This document shows positions 34,734 to 43,146 of a stretch of 64,000 nt of DNA, piece after piece. The notes beneath the pieces are model-generated. The model ran no database searches and was not told the DNA's origin. It saw only the letters and a program-made list of their open reading frames with translations. The position numbers and the translations under genes were made by a program. This stretch comes from Acetobacteraceae bacterium AT-5844 (GTDB lineage: Bacteria; Pseudomonadota; Alphaproteobacteria; Acetobacterales; Acetobacteraceae): positions 77,173-141,172 of the forward strand of contig JH599958.1 in NCBI GenBank assembly GCA_000245075.1, in the 5' to 3' direction. Position 1 is the first letter of the stretch. Each line of letters opens with the position of its first letter.

Positions 34734-36092
34734 GTGAATCTCTTCACCATGCTGAAGGCGCGGGAGGCCGCAAGCCGCCCCATCCGCATTGGCCTCGTCG
34801 GTGGCGGCAAGTTCGGCACTATGTTTCTTGCACAGGTCATCCGCACGCCGGGGATGCATGTGCTGGGTGTGGCGGATCTGCGTCCTGAAGGGGTGCGGCA
34901 GCGCGCCATCGCGCTGGGCTGGCCGGAAGAGCGCATAGCGGCCCGCTCCCTCGAAGAGGCCATGGACACCGGCGGCACCTTCGTCACAGATCAGGCGAAC
35001 ACGCTCCTGACCGACCCTCGCGTCGAAGTGGTGGTGGAGGCGACCGGCAGCCCGGAGGCCGGGCTTTCTCACGCGCTGAAGGCCATCGAGCACGGGAAGC
35101 ACGTGATCATGGTCAATGTGGAAGGCGATGTGCTGGCGGGTGCCATCCTCGCCGAGCGGGCAGCGCAAGCGGGGGTGGTGTACAGCTACGCCTATGGCGA
35201 CCAGCCCGCGCTGGTCTGCGAGCTCGTGGATACCGTGCGGACCAATGGCTTCATCGTGACAGCGGCCGGAAAGGGAAACCGCTTCGTCACCGGCTCCAAC
35301 CAGATCACGCCGGACACGGTCTGGGGCAGCCGCGGCATCACCGCCGAGCAGGCAAAGGTCGCCGGCATGAACGCCCGGATGTTCACCTCCTTCACGGACG
35401 GCACCAAGGCCGCCATCGAGGCCGCCGCCATCGCCAATGCCTGCGGCATGGAGAGCCCGTCCGAGGGGCTTCTCTTTCCGCCTTGCGGCGTCGAGGATCT
35501 TCCCGGCGTGATGCGCCCGGCCTCGGAGGGCGGCGTCCTCGAAGCGACCAACCGCGTGGAGATCGCGGCATCGACGCAACGCGACGGCACGCCCATTCCG
35601 AACGACCTGCGCTGGGGCGTCTTCGTCGTGTTCGAGGGGCCGTCCGATTATGCGCGGCGCTGCTTCCGCGAATATGGCGTCAAAACCGACAGCACCGGGC
35701 GTTACGCAGCCATTCACCGGCCCTTTCATCTGATCGGGCTGGAACTCGGCGTTTCCATCGCCTCCGCCGTGTTGCGTGGGGAGAGTACCGGCAGCAGCCA
35801 GGAATTCCGGGCGGATGTGGTTGCCGTCGCGAAGAAGGATCTCGCACCCGGCGAAGTGCTGGATGGCGAAGGCGGCTACACCGTCTGGGGCCAGTGTCTG
35901 CCCGCGGCCACGAGCCTCTCGCGCGGCCTGTTGCCCGTCGGCCTCGCCCATGGCGTATGGATGCTACGCGCCGTGCAGGCTGGCGAACCCATCACCTGGG
36001 CGGATGTTTCGCAGCATGAGGAGAGCGACGCCCTTCGTCTGCGCAGGGCGCTGGAGGCTCGCTTCGCAGCCGCTCCCGCCATGATCAAGTAG
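34734..36092 (+). CDS. Homoserine dehydrogenase-like NAD(P) oxidoreductase with C-terminal SAF domain
   Basis: 452 residues from GTG 34734, four bases after AGGAGGAAAC; longer in-frame ATG options lie in noncoding-like sequence. The N-terminal Rossmann fold has IRIGLVGGGKFGTMFLAQV (about residues 14-32), then VVVEATGSPEAGLSHALKAIEHGKHVIMVN, as in homoserine dehydrogenase/Gfo-like enzymes. The middle reads SFTDGTKAAIEAAAIANACG. The C-terminus is a SAF domain (VAKKDLAPGEVLDGEGGYTVWG), which often leads to misleading 'FlgA-like' names. It begins an operon with a class II aldolase, an LtnD-like dehydrogenase and others, so it probably transforms an acid sugar. A migrating-group reaction such as an oxidoisomerase is possible but unproven. 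Confidence 0.85.
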   Translation: MNLFTMLKAREAASRPIRIGLVGGGKFGTMFLAQVIRTPGMHVLGVADLRPEGVRQRAIALGWPEERIAARSLEEAMDTGGTFVTDQANTLLTDPRVEVVVEATGSPEAGLSHALKAIEHGKHVIMVNVEGDVLAGAILAERAAQAGVVYSYAYGDQPALVCELVDTVRTNGFIVTAAGKGNRFVTGSNQITPDTVWGSRGITAEQAKVAGMNARMFTSFTDGTKAAIEAAAIANACGMESPSEGLLFPPCGVEDLPGVMRPASEGGVLEATNRVEIAASTQRDGTPIPNDLRWGVFVVFEGPSDYARRCFREYGVKTDSTGRYAAIHRPFHLIGLELGVSIASAVLRGESTGSSQEFRADVVAVAKKDLAPGEVLDGEGGYTVWGQCLPAATSLSRGLLPVGLAHGVWMLRAVQAGEPITWADVSQHEESDALRLRRALEARFAAAPAMIK

Positions 36093-36102
36093 GAGGACCA
36101 CG

Positions 36103-36915
36103 ATGAGCCTGGCCAATAAGCGTTCCATCTATCAGCCTGATCAGGAGGGGCTGTATTTCCCGACGCCACCCATCTTCGAAACCATGGCGGAAGAGCGCCT
36201 GCACCGGAAACAACGCCTCGCCGCCGCCTGTCGCGTCTTCGCCCATCATGGCTATGAGTATGGCTTCGCAGGCCACATCACCGTGCGGGACCCCGAGAAC
36301 CCTGATCTCTACTGGACGAATCCCTTCGCCATGGATTTCGGCCGTGTCCGTGTCTCCGACCTTCTGCTGGTGGATCATGACGGCAAGGTGCTGGAGGGCA
36401 GCTGGGCGGTGAACCGCGCGGGCTTCGTGCTGCATGCGGCCATCCACGAGGCCAACCCGCATGTCCTGGCCTCCTGCCACATGCACACCACCCACGGTAT
36501 GGCCTGGGCCGCGCTCGGCCGGCCGCTGGACCCGATTACACAAACTGCTTGCGGCTTTTATGGGGACGGCCAGGCCGTCATCACCGAGGAAGCCGGTGCC
36601 GTGGTGGTGGAACGCTCCGCCGGCAAGCGTGTGGCCGCCGCCTTTGGGACAGCGAAGATCGCCATCCACCAGAATCATGGCCTGTTCAGCGCGGGCCGCG
36701 AGAGCGTGGACGAGGCCGCGTGGTGGTTCATCATGGCCGAGCGCGCCTGCGAAATTCAACTCAAGGCCGAAGCCAGCGGCCATCCGCTGAAGCTCATCGC
36801 GCCCGAGGCCGCCCGGCATTCCCGTGACCATCTGGCAACGCCGTTCATGGCGTGGCTGCACTACCAGCCCATCTATGACCGCGTGTGCCGAACGGATCCC
36901 GATCTCTTCGACTGA
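36103..36915 (+). CDS. Class II aldolase/adducin-family protein
   Basis: 270 residues. FAGHITVRDPENPDLYWTNP opens the fold; zinc ligands in ASCHMHTTHGM (HxH) and the third His in IHQNHGLF. In tetronate pathways a member of this family (OtnC) decarboxylates 3-oxo-tetronate 4-phosphate after the DUF1537 kinase. That could apply here, though the protein is longer than OtnC (about 215) and lacks an obvious phosphate-binding pattern, so a non-phosphorylated substrate is equally possible. It is 10 bases after the SAF dehydrogenase, and its stop overlaps the next start (TGATG). Confidence 0.87.
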   Translation: MSLANKRSIYQPDQEGLYFPTPPIFETMAEERLHRKQRLAAACRVFAHHGYEYGFAGHITVRDPENPDLYWTNPFAMDFGRVRVSDLLLVDHDGKVLEGSWAVNRAGFVLHAAIHEANPHVLASCHMHTTHGMAWAALGRPLDPITQTACGFYGDGQAVITEEAGAVVVERSAGKRVAAAFGTAKIAIHQNHGLFSAGRESVDEAAWWFIMAERACEIQLKAEASGHPLKLIAPEAARHSRDHLATPFMAWLHYQPIYDRVCRTDPDLFD

Positions 36916-37901
36916 TGACGCGCATCGCCTTATCTGGATCGAAAAAGCCGAGCATGGACCTCCCGAACACATCTTCCACGGCCATACAGACACAGCAGCG
37001 CGTTGGGTTCATCGGCCTCGGCGCCATGGGCGGCCCCATCGCCAGGCATCTCTGCGCCGCCGGCTTTCATGTCAGCGGGTACGACGTCAAGCCGGAGGCG
37101 CTTCAACGCCTCCTGGAGGCGGGCGGCCATGCGACTGAGACCGCCGCGGGCGCGGCGACGAATGCGGACCTGCTCGTCGTCATGGTGGTCAATGGCGAAC
37201 AGGCTGAAACCGTCTTGTTCGGGCAAGGCAGCGCAGCGGCCATGCCCGCAGGTGCCACCGTCATCCTCTCCAGCACCCTGCCACCGGCACAGGCCGAAGC
37301 CATTGCAGCCCGGCTGGAGGCGATGGGATTGCTGATGCTGGACGCACCCGTCAGCGGCGGCGTGACAGGCGCGGAAGCAGGCACCCTCACGGTCATAGCC
37401 TCCGGTCCCAACGCGGCCTTTGAGGTCGCCGAAGCAGCATTCCGCGCCTTCAGCAGCCGAGTCTACCGCGTGGGGCATCGTGCCGGGCAAGGCTCCACCG
37501 TGAAGCTGGTCAACCAGCTTCTCACCGCCACACATATTGCGTTGACAGCGGAAGCCCTGGCGCTCGGCACGCGGGCCGGCGTGGACCCAGCGCTATTGTG
37601 CGAGGTCGTGTCCAACAGCGCTGGTCGTTCCTTCCAGTTCGAGAAACGCGCGCCACGCATGATTGCGGGGGATCATACACCCCAGTCCCGCGTGGATATC
37701 TTCCTGAAGGATCTGTCCATAGCCCTGGAGACCGCGGGCACGCTGAAAGCCCCGGTGCCGATAGCATCGGCCGCGCACCAGGTCTTCACCATGGCCGCCG
37801 CCGCCGGGCTGGGCCAGAGCAGCGACACGGAAGTGCTACGCGTCTATGAAGCCTTCGGCGCGCTGGACATAGCCGATGCCGCCAGGAGGCCCAAGGTATG
37901 A
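36915..37901 (+). CDS. 3-Hydroxyisobutyrate dehydrogenase-family enzyme (LtnD/GlxR-like)
   Basis: 328 residues from ATG 36915 (TGATG overlap); ATG 36954 is an alternative start. NAD loop VGFIGLGAMGGPIARHL, substrate motif DAPVSGGVTGAEAGTLTVI, catalytic Lys in GSTVKLVNQLLTATHIALTAE, and the C-terminal helical domain with DIFLKDLSIAL. Relatives oxidise L-threonate (LtnD) or interconvert tartronate semialdehyde and glycerate (GlxR). With the DUF1537 kinase and class II aldolase in the same island, oxidation of a tetronate or related acid is the best guess. ATGA overlap with the next gene. Confidence 0.9.
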   Translation: MTRIALSGSKKPSMDLPNTSSTAIQTQQRVGFIGLGAMGGPIARHLCAAGFHVSGYDVKPEALQRLLEAGGHATETAAGAATNADLLVVMVVNGEQAETVLFGQGSAAAMPAGATVILSSTLPPAQAEAIAARLEAMGLLMLDAPVSGGVTGAEAGTLTVIASGPNAAFEVAEAAFRAFSSRVYRVGHRAGQGSTVKLVNQLLTATHIALTAEALALGTRAGVDPALLCEVVSNSAGRSFQFEKRAPRMIAGDHTPQSRVDIFLKDLSIALETAGTLKAPVPIASAAHQVFTMAAAAGLGQSSDTEVLRVYEAFGALDIADAARRPKV

Positions 37902-38719
37902 CAACGGACGCAGATGCCATCCTTATCATCGCCGCCGACACCATCACCAAGCTGCCATCGGAGGCGGATGGCGCGGTGATCCTGTCTGGATCGCATGGCG
38001 GACGCTATCCCGGCTATCTGACGGCCAAGGCCGGGGCTCGCGCTGCCATCCTGAACGATGCCGGGCTTGGCAAGGACGAAGCTGGCATCGGCTCCCTTCC
38101 TTATCTGGAGGCGCTCGGCATCGCCGCCGCGACGGTCTCCCACCTGTCCTGCCGCATCGGTGACACCGCTGACATGCGGGCGCGGGGGAGGATCAGCCAT
38201 GCTAACGCTCCGGCACGGGCGGCGGGGGTGATGGCCGGCATGGCCTGCCTGGACGCCGCCGCACTGCTGCGCCACGTACCACACAGCCGCGCCACGCCGC
38301 CGACCCTCGGAGAAGCGCGTGGCCAGATCGCCGTGCCGTCAGGGCGCCGCCGCATCGTGCTTCTGGATTCCGCCTCCCTCATCACGGCGGAGGATGCGGG
38401 TCAGATCGTCGTCACCGGCTCGCATGGTGGCCTCGTGGGGGGCGTTCCCGCCATGGCGCTGCGCACGGATGGCTTCGCCGGCATTTTCCACGATGCAGGC
38501 ATCGGAATCGACGATGCGGGCACCACGCGCCTGCCGGCGCTCGACCAGCGCGGCATCGCGGCATTCACCGTCTCCGCCGCCTCCGCCCGCATCGGTGATG
38601 CCGCCTCCGTCTTTCATGACGGCGTCATCTCCCGCGTGAATGAGACGGCGCGCGCGATCGGAGCCCGGCCGGGCCTGCGTGCCGCCGAGATTCTGCTCGC
38701 CTGGGCCCAGGAGCGCTGA
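37898..38719 (+). CDS. Unrecognised protein built from two copies of one GSHGG domain
   Basis: 273 residues, no family recognised. The protein is an internal duplication: unit 1 (about residues 7-113) and unit 2 (about 153-259) align over GSHGG (31-35 / 174-178), DAGLGKDEAG / DAGIGIDDAG, GIAAATVS / GIAAFTVS, RIGD (86-89 / 231-234) and RIS..N / VIS..N. The conserved Ser-His-Gly-Gly and Asp-Ala-Gly with acidic residues suggest an active or binding site in each unit. No signal peptide or membrane segment. It is ATGA-coupled to genes on both sides in the acid-sugar operon, so it is very likely an enzyme or binding protein of that pathway. Confidence 0.85.
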   Translation: MTTDADAILIIAADTITKLPSEADGAVILSGSHGGRYPGYLTAKAGARAAILNDAGLGKDEAGIGSLPYLEALGIAAATVSHLSCRIGDTADMRARGRISHANAPARAAGVMAGMACLDAAALLRHVPHSRATPPTLGEARGQIAVPSGRRRIVLLDSASLITAEDAGQIVVTGSHGGLVGGVPAMALRTDGFAGIFHDAGIGIDDAGTTRLPALDQRGIAAFTVSAASARIGDAASVFHDGVISRVNETARAIGARPGLRAAEILLAWAQER

Positions 38720-39420
38720 TGAATCGTACCATGAACGCCGCCGCTCTCTTCAAAGCCAAGCTCGCCGCCAACGAGACGACCATCCTGCTCAATCCCGACT
38801 ACCCCTCCAGCGGGCTGGTGGAATTCTGTGGCGCCCTCGGCGTCGACGCTGTCATGATCGATTGCGAGCAGGGCAATCCCAGCCTCGAAACTTTGGAAGA
38901 TATGGCGCGCGCCGCGCGGCTCGCGAACATCGCCTCCATCGTCCGCGTGCCCTCGCCCGAGCCCTGGACGATCGAACGCCACATGTTCCGCGGCGTGGAT
39001 GGCATTGTTGTTCCGAGGCTCGACACGGCCGCGCAGGTAGAGCGCGCGGTGGAGGATATCCGATACTGCTTCCCGAAAACCGTCGACCAGAAGATCCTCA
39101 TCATCCAGGTGGAATCCGTATCGGCCGTGTCGGAGCTGGAAGGATTTCTCGCCGTGCCCGGCATCGATTGCTTCTTCATCGGCGGCGTGGACCTGGCCAA
39201 GAGCATGGGCTTCGCCGGCGACTACACTGCGCCTGAGGTGGTGCGGACCATCGAGGATACGGTGGCCCGCATTCGCAACGCCGGGAAGCCTGCAGGCATG
39301 ATGGTAAAGCCGCATGACATCGAGACATGGCAGGCCAGGGGGCCGTCCATGCTCTATGCCCATGTCAACGACTTCGCCGCCATGGGCGCCAAGGAATGGC
39401 GCCGGCGCGCCGGTCTCTGA
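38719..39420 (+). CDS. HpcH/HpaI-family aldolase
   Basis: 233 residues of the metal-dependent pyruvate-aldolase TIM-barrel family. Visible: GVDAVMIDCEQGNPSLETL, IVRVPSPEPWTIERHMFRGVDGIVVPRLDTAAQVE, the metal Glu in IIQVESVSAVSEL, and the metal Asp in FFIGGVDLAKSMGF. Members split 2-oxo-4-hydroxy acids into pyruvate and an aldehyde. It overlaps the duplicated-domain gene by one base (TGATG) and ends the operon, nine bases before the convergent IclR gene. It probably performs the final carbon-carbon cleavage; the substrate is unknown. Confidence 0.9.
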   Translation: MNRTMNAAALFKAKLAANETTILLNPDYPSSGLVEFCGALGVDAVMIDCEQGNPSLETLEDMARAARLANIASIVRVPSPEPWTIERHMFRGVDGIVVPRLDTAAQVERAVEDIRYCFPKTVDQKILIIQVESVSAVSELEGFLAVPGIDCFFIGGVDLAKSMGFAGDYTAPEVVRTIEDTVARIRNAGKPAGMMVKPHDIETWQARGPSMLYAHVNDFAAMGAKEWRRRAGL

Positions 39421-39428
39421 GCGGCGCT

Positions 39429-40217
39429 TCAGGGCGCATCCAGCCGCGTTGCAATCGCGGCGGCTTCCTCGCCAAGCCAGCGGACCAGCTCGGCCCGGCG
39501 CTGCGGCTGCATCCGCCCCTCGATGGCGGCGATGCTCAACGCACCAGCCGGCCGCCCGTCACGGCGCAACACGGGCACACCCACCGCCATCATGCCCGGA
39601 AGCACCATCCCGGGGTTGGTGGCGTAGCCATCGGCTCGGGTCTTGCGCATCAGTTTTCTGAGCTCTGCCGGGGAAAACGAGGGATAGAGACGGAGCCGCC
39701 CGGCATTGGCCATAATCACCCGTTCAGCCTCTTCATCAGGCAGGGCCGCGAGCAGGGCGAGGCTGCCGGCGCCCACGCCCAGCGGCCGCCTGTCTCCGAC
39801 GGCCAGCGTCAGCGTCTTGATCGGGAAACGGCCTTCCTGGCGAGCGATACAAACTGCGTCGTCGCCGGAACGGATGCTGAGATAGACCGTATCCTCACTC
39901 TGCTCTTCCAGACGCACGAGACTGGCCTGGGCAAGGCGCGGCAGGCCATGCCGTTCTGCCGCACGCCGGCCGAGCGCATAGATCTCGAAGCCGAGGTGGT
40001 AATGCGGCGCATCGGCATCCTGCTCCAGCAGACCCGATTGGACGAGATGCGTGAGCAGCCGGTGCGCGGTGGAGCGGGACAGGCCGGTCTGCGCCGCGAT
40101 CGCGGCCAGCCTGGCGCCCCCCCTCCCCTCCGCTGCCACGGCGCGCAGCAGCGCCAGCGTCCGGTCTATTCCCTGATGCCCGGCGGGAGCTGGGTCATCC
40201 ATTTTTCCGTTCTCCAC
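39429..40217 (-). CDS. IclR-family transcriptional regulator
   Basis: 262 residues. Winged helix: QGIDRTLALLRAVAAEG, then LAAIAAQTGLSRSTAHRLLTHLVQSGLLEQD; the effector domain runs from about residue 85 (EDTVYLSIRSGDDAVCIARQEG … PGMMAVGVPVLRRDGRPAGALSIAAIEGRM). It diverges from the TPP enzyme gene at 40348, with a good promoter in between, and it ends next to the HpcH gene. It probably controls the TPP enzyme/Bug pair. The effector is unknown. Confidence 0.93.
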   Translation of the reverse strand: MENGKMDDPAPAGHQGIDRTLALLRAVAAEGRGGARLAAIAAQTGLSRSTAHRLLTHLVQSGLLEQDADAPHYHLGFEIYALGRRAAERHGLPRLAQASLVRLEEQSEDTVYLSIRSGDDAVCIARQEGRFPIKTLTLAVGDRRPLGVGAGSLALLAALPDEEAERVIMANAGRLRLYPSFSPAELRKLMRKTRADGYATNPGMVLPGMMAVGVPVLRRDGRPAGALSIAAIEGRMQPQRRAELVRWLGEEAAAIATRLDAP

Positions 40218-40236
40218 ACAGTGGCTGCCTGCGGCG

Positions 40237-40266
40237 TTGACGTGCCCGTCCGCCGTTTTCTATAAA
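40237..40266 (+). promoter_or_regulatory. Sigma-70-like promoter for the TPP enzyme gene
   Basis: TTGACG (40237-40242) and TATAAA (40261-40266) are separated by 18 bases, between the divergent IclR and TPP enzyme genes. It points toward 40348, leaving a leader of about 75 bases in which a further IclR contact could lie. Confidence 0.6.
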
Positions 40267-40347
40267 TTCCACTAAACAAGAGTACACGTCCCATTGGGTG
40301 GGATGCAATACGGCAGGCGAGCCGAGAACACAGGACAGGAAATATCC

Positions 40348-42096
40348 ATGCCGGATACGACGATCACCAACTCCGCGCTCGAAATGCAGGGCGGTGAGGC
40401 CATTGCCCGGATCATCAAGGCATTCAACGGTGGCCCGATGTTCGGCATGGGCGGCTTCCAGTTGCTGCCGCTCTACGACGCGGTGCGCCGCTTCGACATG
40501 CCGCACCACCTGATGAACGACGAGCGCTCCGCCGTCTTCCTCGCCGATGCCTACGCGAAAGTCTCCGGCTGCGTCGGCCTCGCGGATGCGACACTCGGCC
40601 CAGGAGCGACCAACCTCGTCACCGGCCTGGCGGAAGCGCTGAATGCCGGGACGCCGATGGTCTGCGTCGTGGGCGACACGCACCGGGACCATGCCTGGAA
40701 GAACATGACCCAGGAATGCCGGCAGGTGGATCTTCTCCGCCCCGTCTGCAAGGAACTGATCCGTATCGAGGCGATCCAGCGCATCCCGGAACTCATGCGG
40801 CGCGCTTTCATGGTCGCCACGACGGGCCGCCCCGGCCCTGTGGTGGTCGATGTGCCGGAAGACCTGATGCACGCGACCCACATCTTCCAGGCGGAAGAAT
40901 TCGAGGTGGACCCGTTGCATGAGGCCGCGCCCGCCCTGCGATGCAGGCCCGATGGCGCGGCCATCGCCACGGCGGCCGAGCTACTGGCCAATGCACAGCG
41001 TCCTCTCATTCTCGCAGGTGGTGGCGTACATATTTCGGGCGCGCAGGGGGCGCTGACCACCTTCGCCCGGGCTACTAACATTCCCGTCGCGCATACCCTG
41101 ACCGGCAAGGGCGCCATACCCTGCACCGATCCGCTGAGCGCGGGGCTGTTCGGCCGTTACGATCGCATCGCCAATGGGCTGATCGACGAAGCCGATGTCA
41201 TCCTCGTCGTCGGCTGCAAGCTCGGCGAGATTGCGACCAAGCGCTACACTGTGCCCGGGCCGGGCAAGACAATCATCCATCTCGACATCGTTGCCGAGGA
41301 ATTCGGCCGCACGCGCCGGGCGAATGTGATGCTCTGGGGCGATGCGAAGCTCGGCATCGAGGATTTGCACGCCGCTGTGCTGGAGCGCGAACCGTCCCTC
41401 GCCGCGCGTCTTTCCGCCTATGCGCGGGAAGTGCCAGCCCGTATGGCGAAGTGGCGCGACGACGTATCGCCACGGCTGCATTCCCCGGAACAGCCGATCA
41501 ACGTCGCCCGCCTGCTGACCGCCATCAACAACGTGCTGCCGGAGGATGGCATTCTCGTTGCCGATGGCGGCTTCGCGGCGCATTGGGGTGGGCTGCTGTT
41601 CGACACCAAGCGCGCGGGAAGGAGCTTCGTACCGGATCGCGGCTTCGCGTCCATCGGCTATGGCCTTCCCGGCGCAATGGGGGCAGCGCTGGCCGCCAAG
41701 GGCCGGCCGGTGCTGTCACTGACAGGCGATAGCGGCTTCTGCATGGTGCTGGGAGACCTGGAAACCGCGCGGCGGCTGAATCTCGACTTCACCGTCATCG
41801 TCGTGAACAACGCGGCTTCCGGCTATGTGAAGGCGCTGCAGCATCTCGTCTATGGCGCCGGCAGCTATCACTCCTCTGACCTCAACGAAGTGAACTTCGC
41901 CGAGGTTGCCAGTGCCTTCGGTGTCGCGGGTATTCGGGTCGAGGACCCGGAAAGGATCGAGGACGCATTGCGGGAAGCAATGTCGATCAAAGGCCCCGTG
42001 GTTCTCGATGTCATCGTCACGCGCGACCCCGCCAAGATGCTTCCCGGCGTCGATAACCGCGCTGCTGTCATCAAGAAGGGTGACCGCATCGCCTGA
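40348..42096 (+). CDS. Thiamine diphosphate-dependent enzyme (acetolactate synthase-like large subunit)
   Basis: 582 residues from ATG 40348 (AGGAAA upstream). N-terminal TPP domain with the catalytic Glu in MNDERSAVFLADAYAK, central domain PLILAGGGVHISGAQGAL, and C-terminal TPP-binding GDSGFCMVLGDLE…NN motif (the usual GDG reads GDS). Family members include acetolactate synthase, glyoxylate carboligase, benzoylformate decarboxylase and sulfoacetaldehyde acetyltransferase. No acetolactate small subunit is nearby, so it is catabolic. A glyoxylate or 2-oxo-acid decarboxylase/ligase role beside the acid-sugar operon is plausible. Confidence 0.9.
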   Translation: MPDTTITNSALEMQGGEAIARIIKAFNGGPMFGMGGFQLLPLYDAVRRFDMPHHLMNDERSAVFLADAYAKVSGCVGLADATLGPGATNLVTGLAEALNAGTPMVCVVGDTHRDHAWKNMTQECRQVDLLRPVCKELIRIEAIQRIPELMRRAFMVATTGRPGPVVVDVPEDLMHATHIFQAEEFEVDPLHEAAPALRCRPDGAAIATAAELLANAQRPLILAGGGVHISGAQGALTTFARATNIPVAHTLTGKGAIPCTDPLSAGLFGRYDRIANGLIDEADVILVVGCKLGEIATKRYTVPGPGKTIIHLDIVAEEFGRTRRANVMLWGDAKLGIEDLHAAVLEREPSLAARLSAYAREVPARMAKWRDDVSPRLHSPEQPINVARLLTAINNVLPEDGILVADGGFAAHWGGLLFDTKRAGRSFVPDRGFASIGYGLPGAMGAALAAKGRPVLSLTGDSGFCMVLGDLETARRLNLDFTVIVVNNAASGYVKALQHLVYGAGSYHSSDLNEVNFAEVASAFGVAGIRVEDPERIEDALREAMSIKGPVVLDVIVTRDPAKMLPGVDNRAAVIKKGDRIA

Positions 42097-42147
42097 TACG
42101 AGGCTACTCGCTGCAAAACGGAAACATATAAAAGGGAGGAAGCTGAC

Positions 42148-43116
42148 GTGATCCAACGTCGTTGCCTGATGGCGGCGGCGGGGCTGATGGCCCTGCCGCG
42201 CATTGCCTTAGCCCAGACCAAATGGCCGGACCGGCCCGTTCGCCTGTTGGTCCCCTATGCGGCCGGCGGCCCTACCGATGCCGTTGCGCGCATCCTCGCG
42301 GAGCGCATGTCCGGCAACTTGCCGGAGCGGGTGGTGGTGGAGAACCGCGCGGGCGGCGGCGCATTGCCGGGCACCGAGGCGGTGGCACGTGCTCCGAAAG
42401 ATGGCAGCGTCCTCCTCTTCACAACCGTGGTGCACGCAGTGCACCGGGCACTGCATGGCTCGCGCCTTACCTTTGATCCGCAGGGGGATTTCACGCCTGT
42501 TGCCCTGATCGGCGTCGTGCCGCAGGTCATCATGGTGACACCTTCCTCGCCCGTGACGGATATCAAGGGGCTCATCGCCTATCTTCGGGCCGGGCAGTAC
42601 TCCTATGGGAGCAGCGGCGTCGGCGGCTCCTCCCATCTCGGCATCGAATTGCTGAAGTCGATGACCGGCGTTGCCGCCGAGCACATCCCCTATCGCGGCA
42701 CGGCCCCGGCCGTGGCGGACCTTCTCGGCGGCCGCATCGCCGTGGTGATGGACAGCGTCGCAACGGGCTCCGGCCAGGTAAAGAGCGGCGCCCTGCGCGG
42801 CATCGCGACGACGGGCCTGCAACGCTCCCTGGCCCTGCCGGATCTGCCGACCGTCGCGGAAACGCTCCCCGGCTACGAGGCCACGACCTGGAACGCCGTG
42901 CTGGCGCCGGCTGGCACGCCTGATGACATGATCCAGGCGATGTCGCGGGCCATCTGGGCCGCGGTCGAGAACGACACCGTCAAAGCAAAGCTCGAGGAGC
43001 TCGGCGTGCAAATCCCCGCGCCGGAGGACCGCAACCCAGCCGCCGCCGGCCGCTTCATCGCCGCCGAGACGACGAAATGGGAACGGCTGATCAAGGAGGC
43101 GAACATCGTTCCCTGA
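42148..43116 (+). CDS. Bug-type tripartite tricarboxylate receptor
   Basis: 322 residues; signal MIQRRCLMAAAGLMALPR ending at ALAQ. Motifs: VRLLVPYAAGGPTDAVAR, VVVENRAGGGALPGTEAVAR, IPYRGTAPAVADLLGG, ALPDLPTVAETLPGYEA and NAVLAPAGTPDDM. It lies 51 bases after the TPP enzyme in the same direction, so the pair forms an IclR-governed uptake and breakdown unit, likely for a 2-oxo or hydroxy acid. Convergent with the hydrolase at 43147. Confidence 0.93.
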   Translation: MIQRRCLMAAAGLMALPRIALAQTKWPDRPVRLLVPYAAGGPTDAVARILAERMSGNLPERVVVENRAGGGALPGTEAVARAPKDGSVLLFTTVVHAVHRALHGSRLTFDPQGDFTPVALIGVVPQVIMVTPSSPVTDIKGLIAYLRAGQYSYGSSGVGGSSHLGIELLKSMTGVAAEHIPYRGTAPAVADLLGGRIAVVMDSVATGSGQVKSGALRGIATTGLQRSLALPDLPTVAETLPGYEATTWNAVLAPAGTPDDMIQAMSRAIWAAVENDTVKAKLEELGVQIPAPEDRNPAAAGRFIAAETTKWERLIKEANIVP

Positions 43117-43146
43117 CCTCTCCGTCAGCGAGCAGAGGCCGGCTGG

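Noticed and set aside
34734..36092. Naming the SAF protein a flagellar FlgA homologue
   Set aside because: Only the small C-terminal SAF domain is shared with FlgA; the main part is a dehydrogenase and no flagellar gene is nearby.
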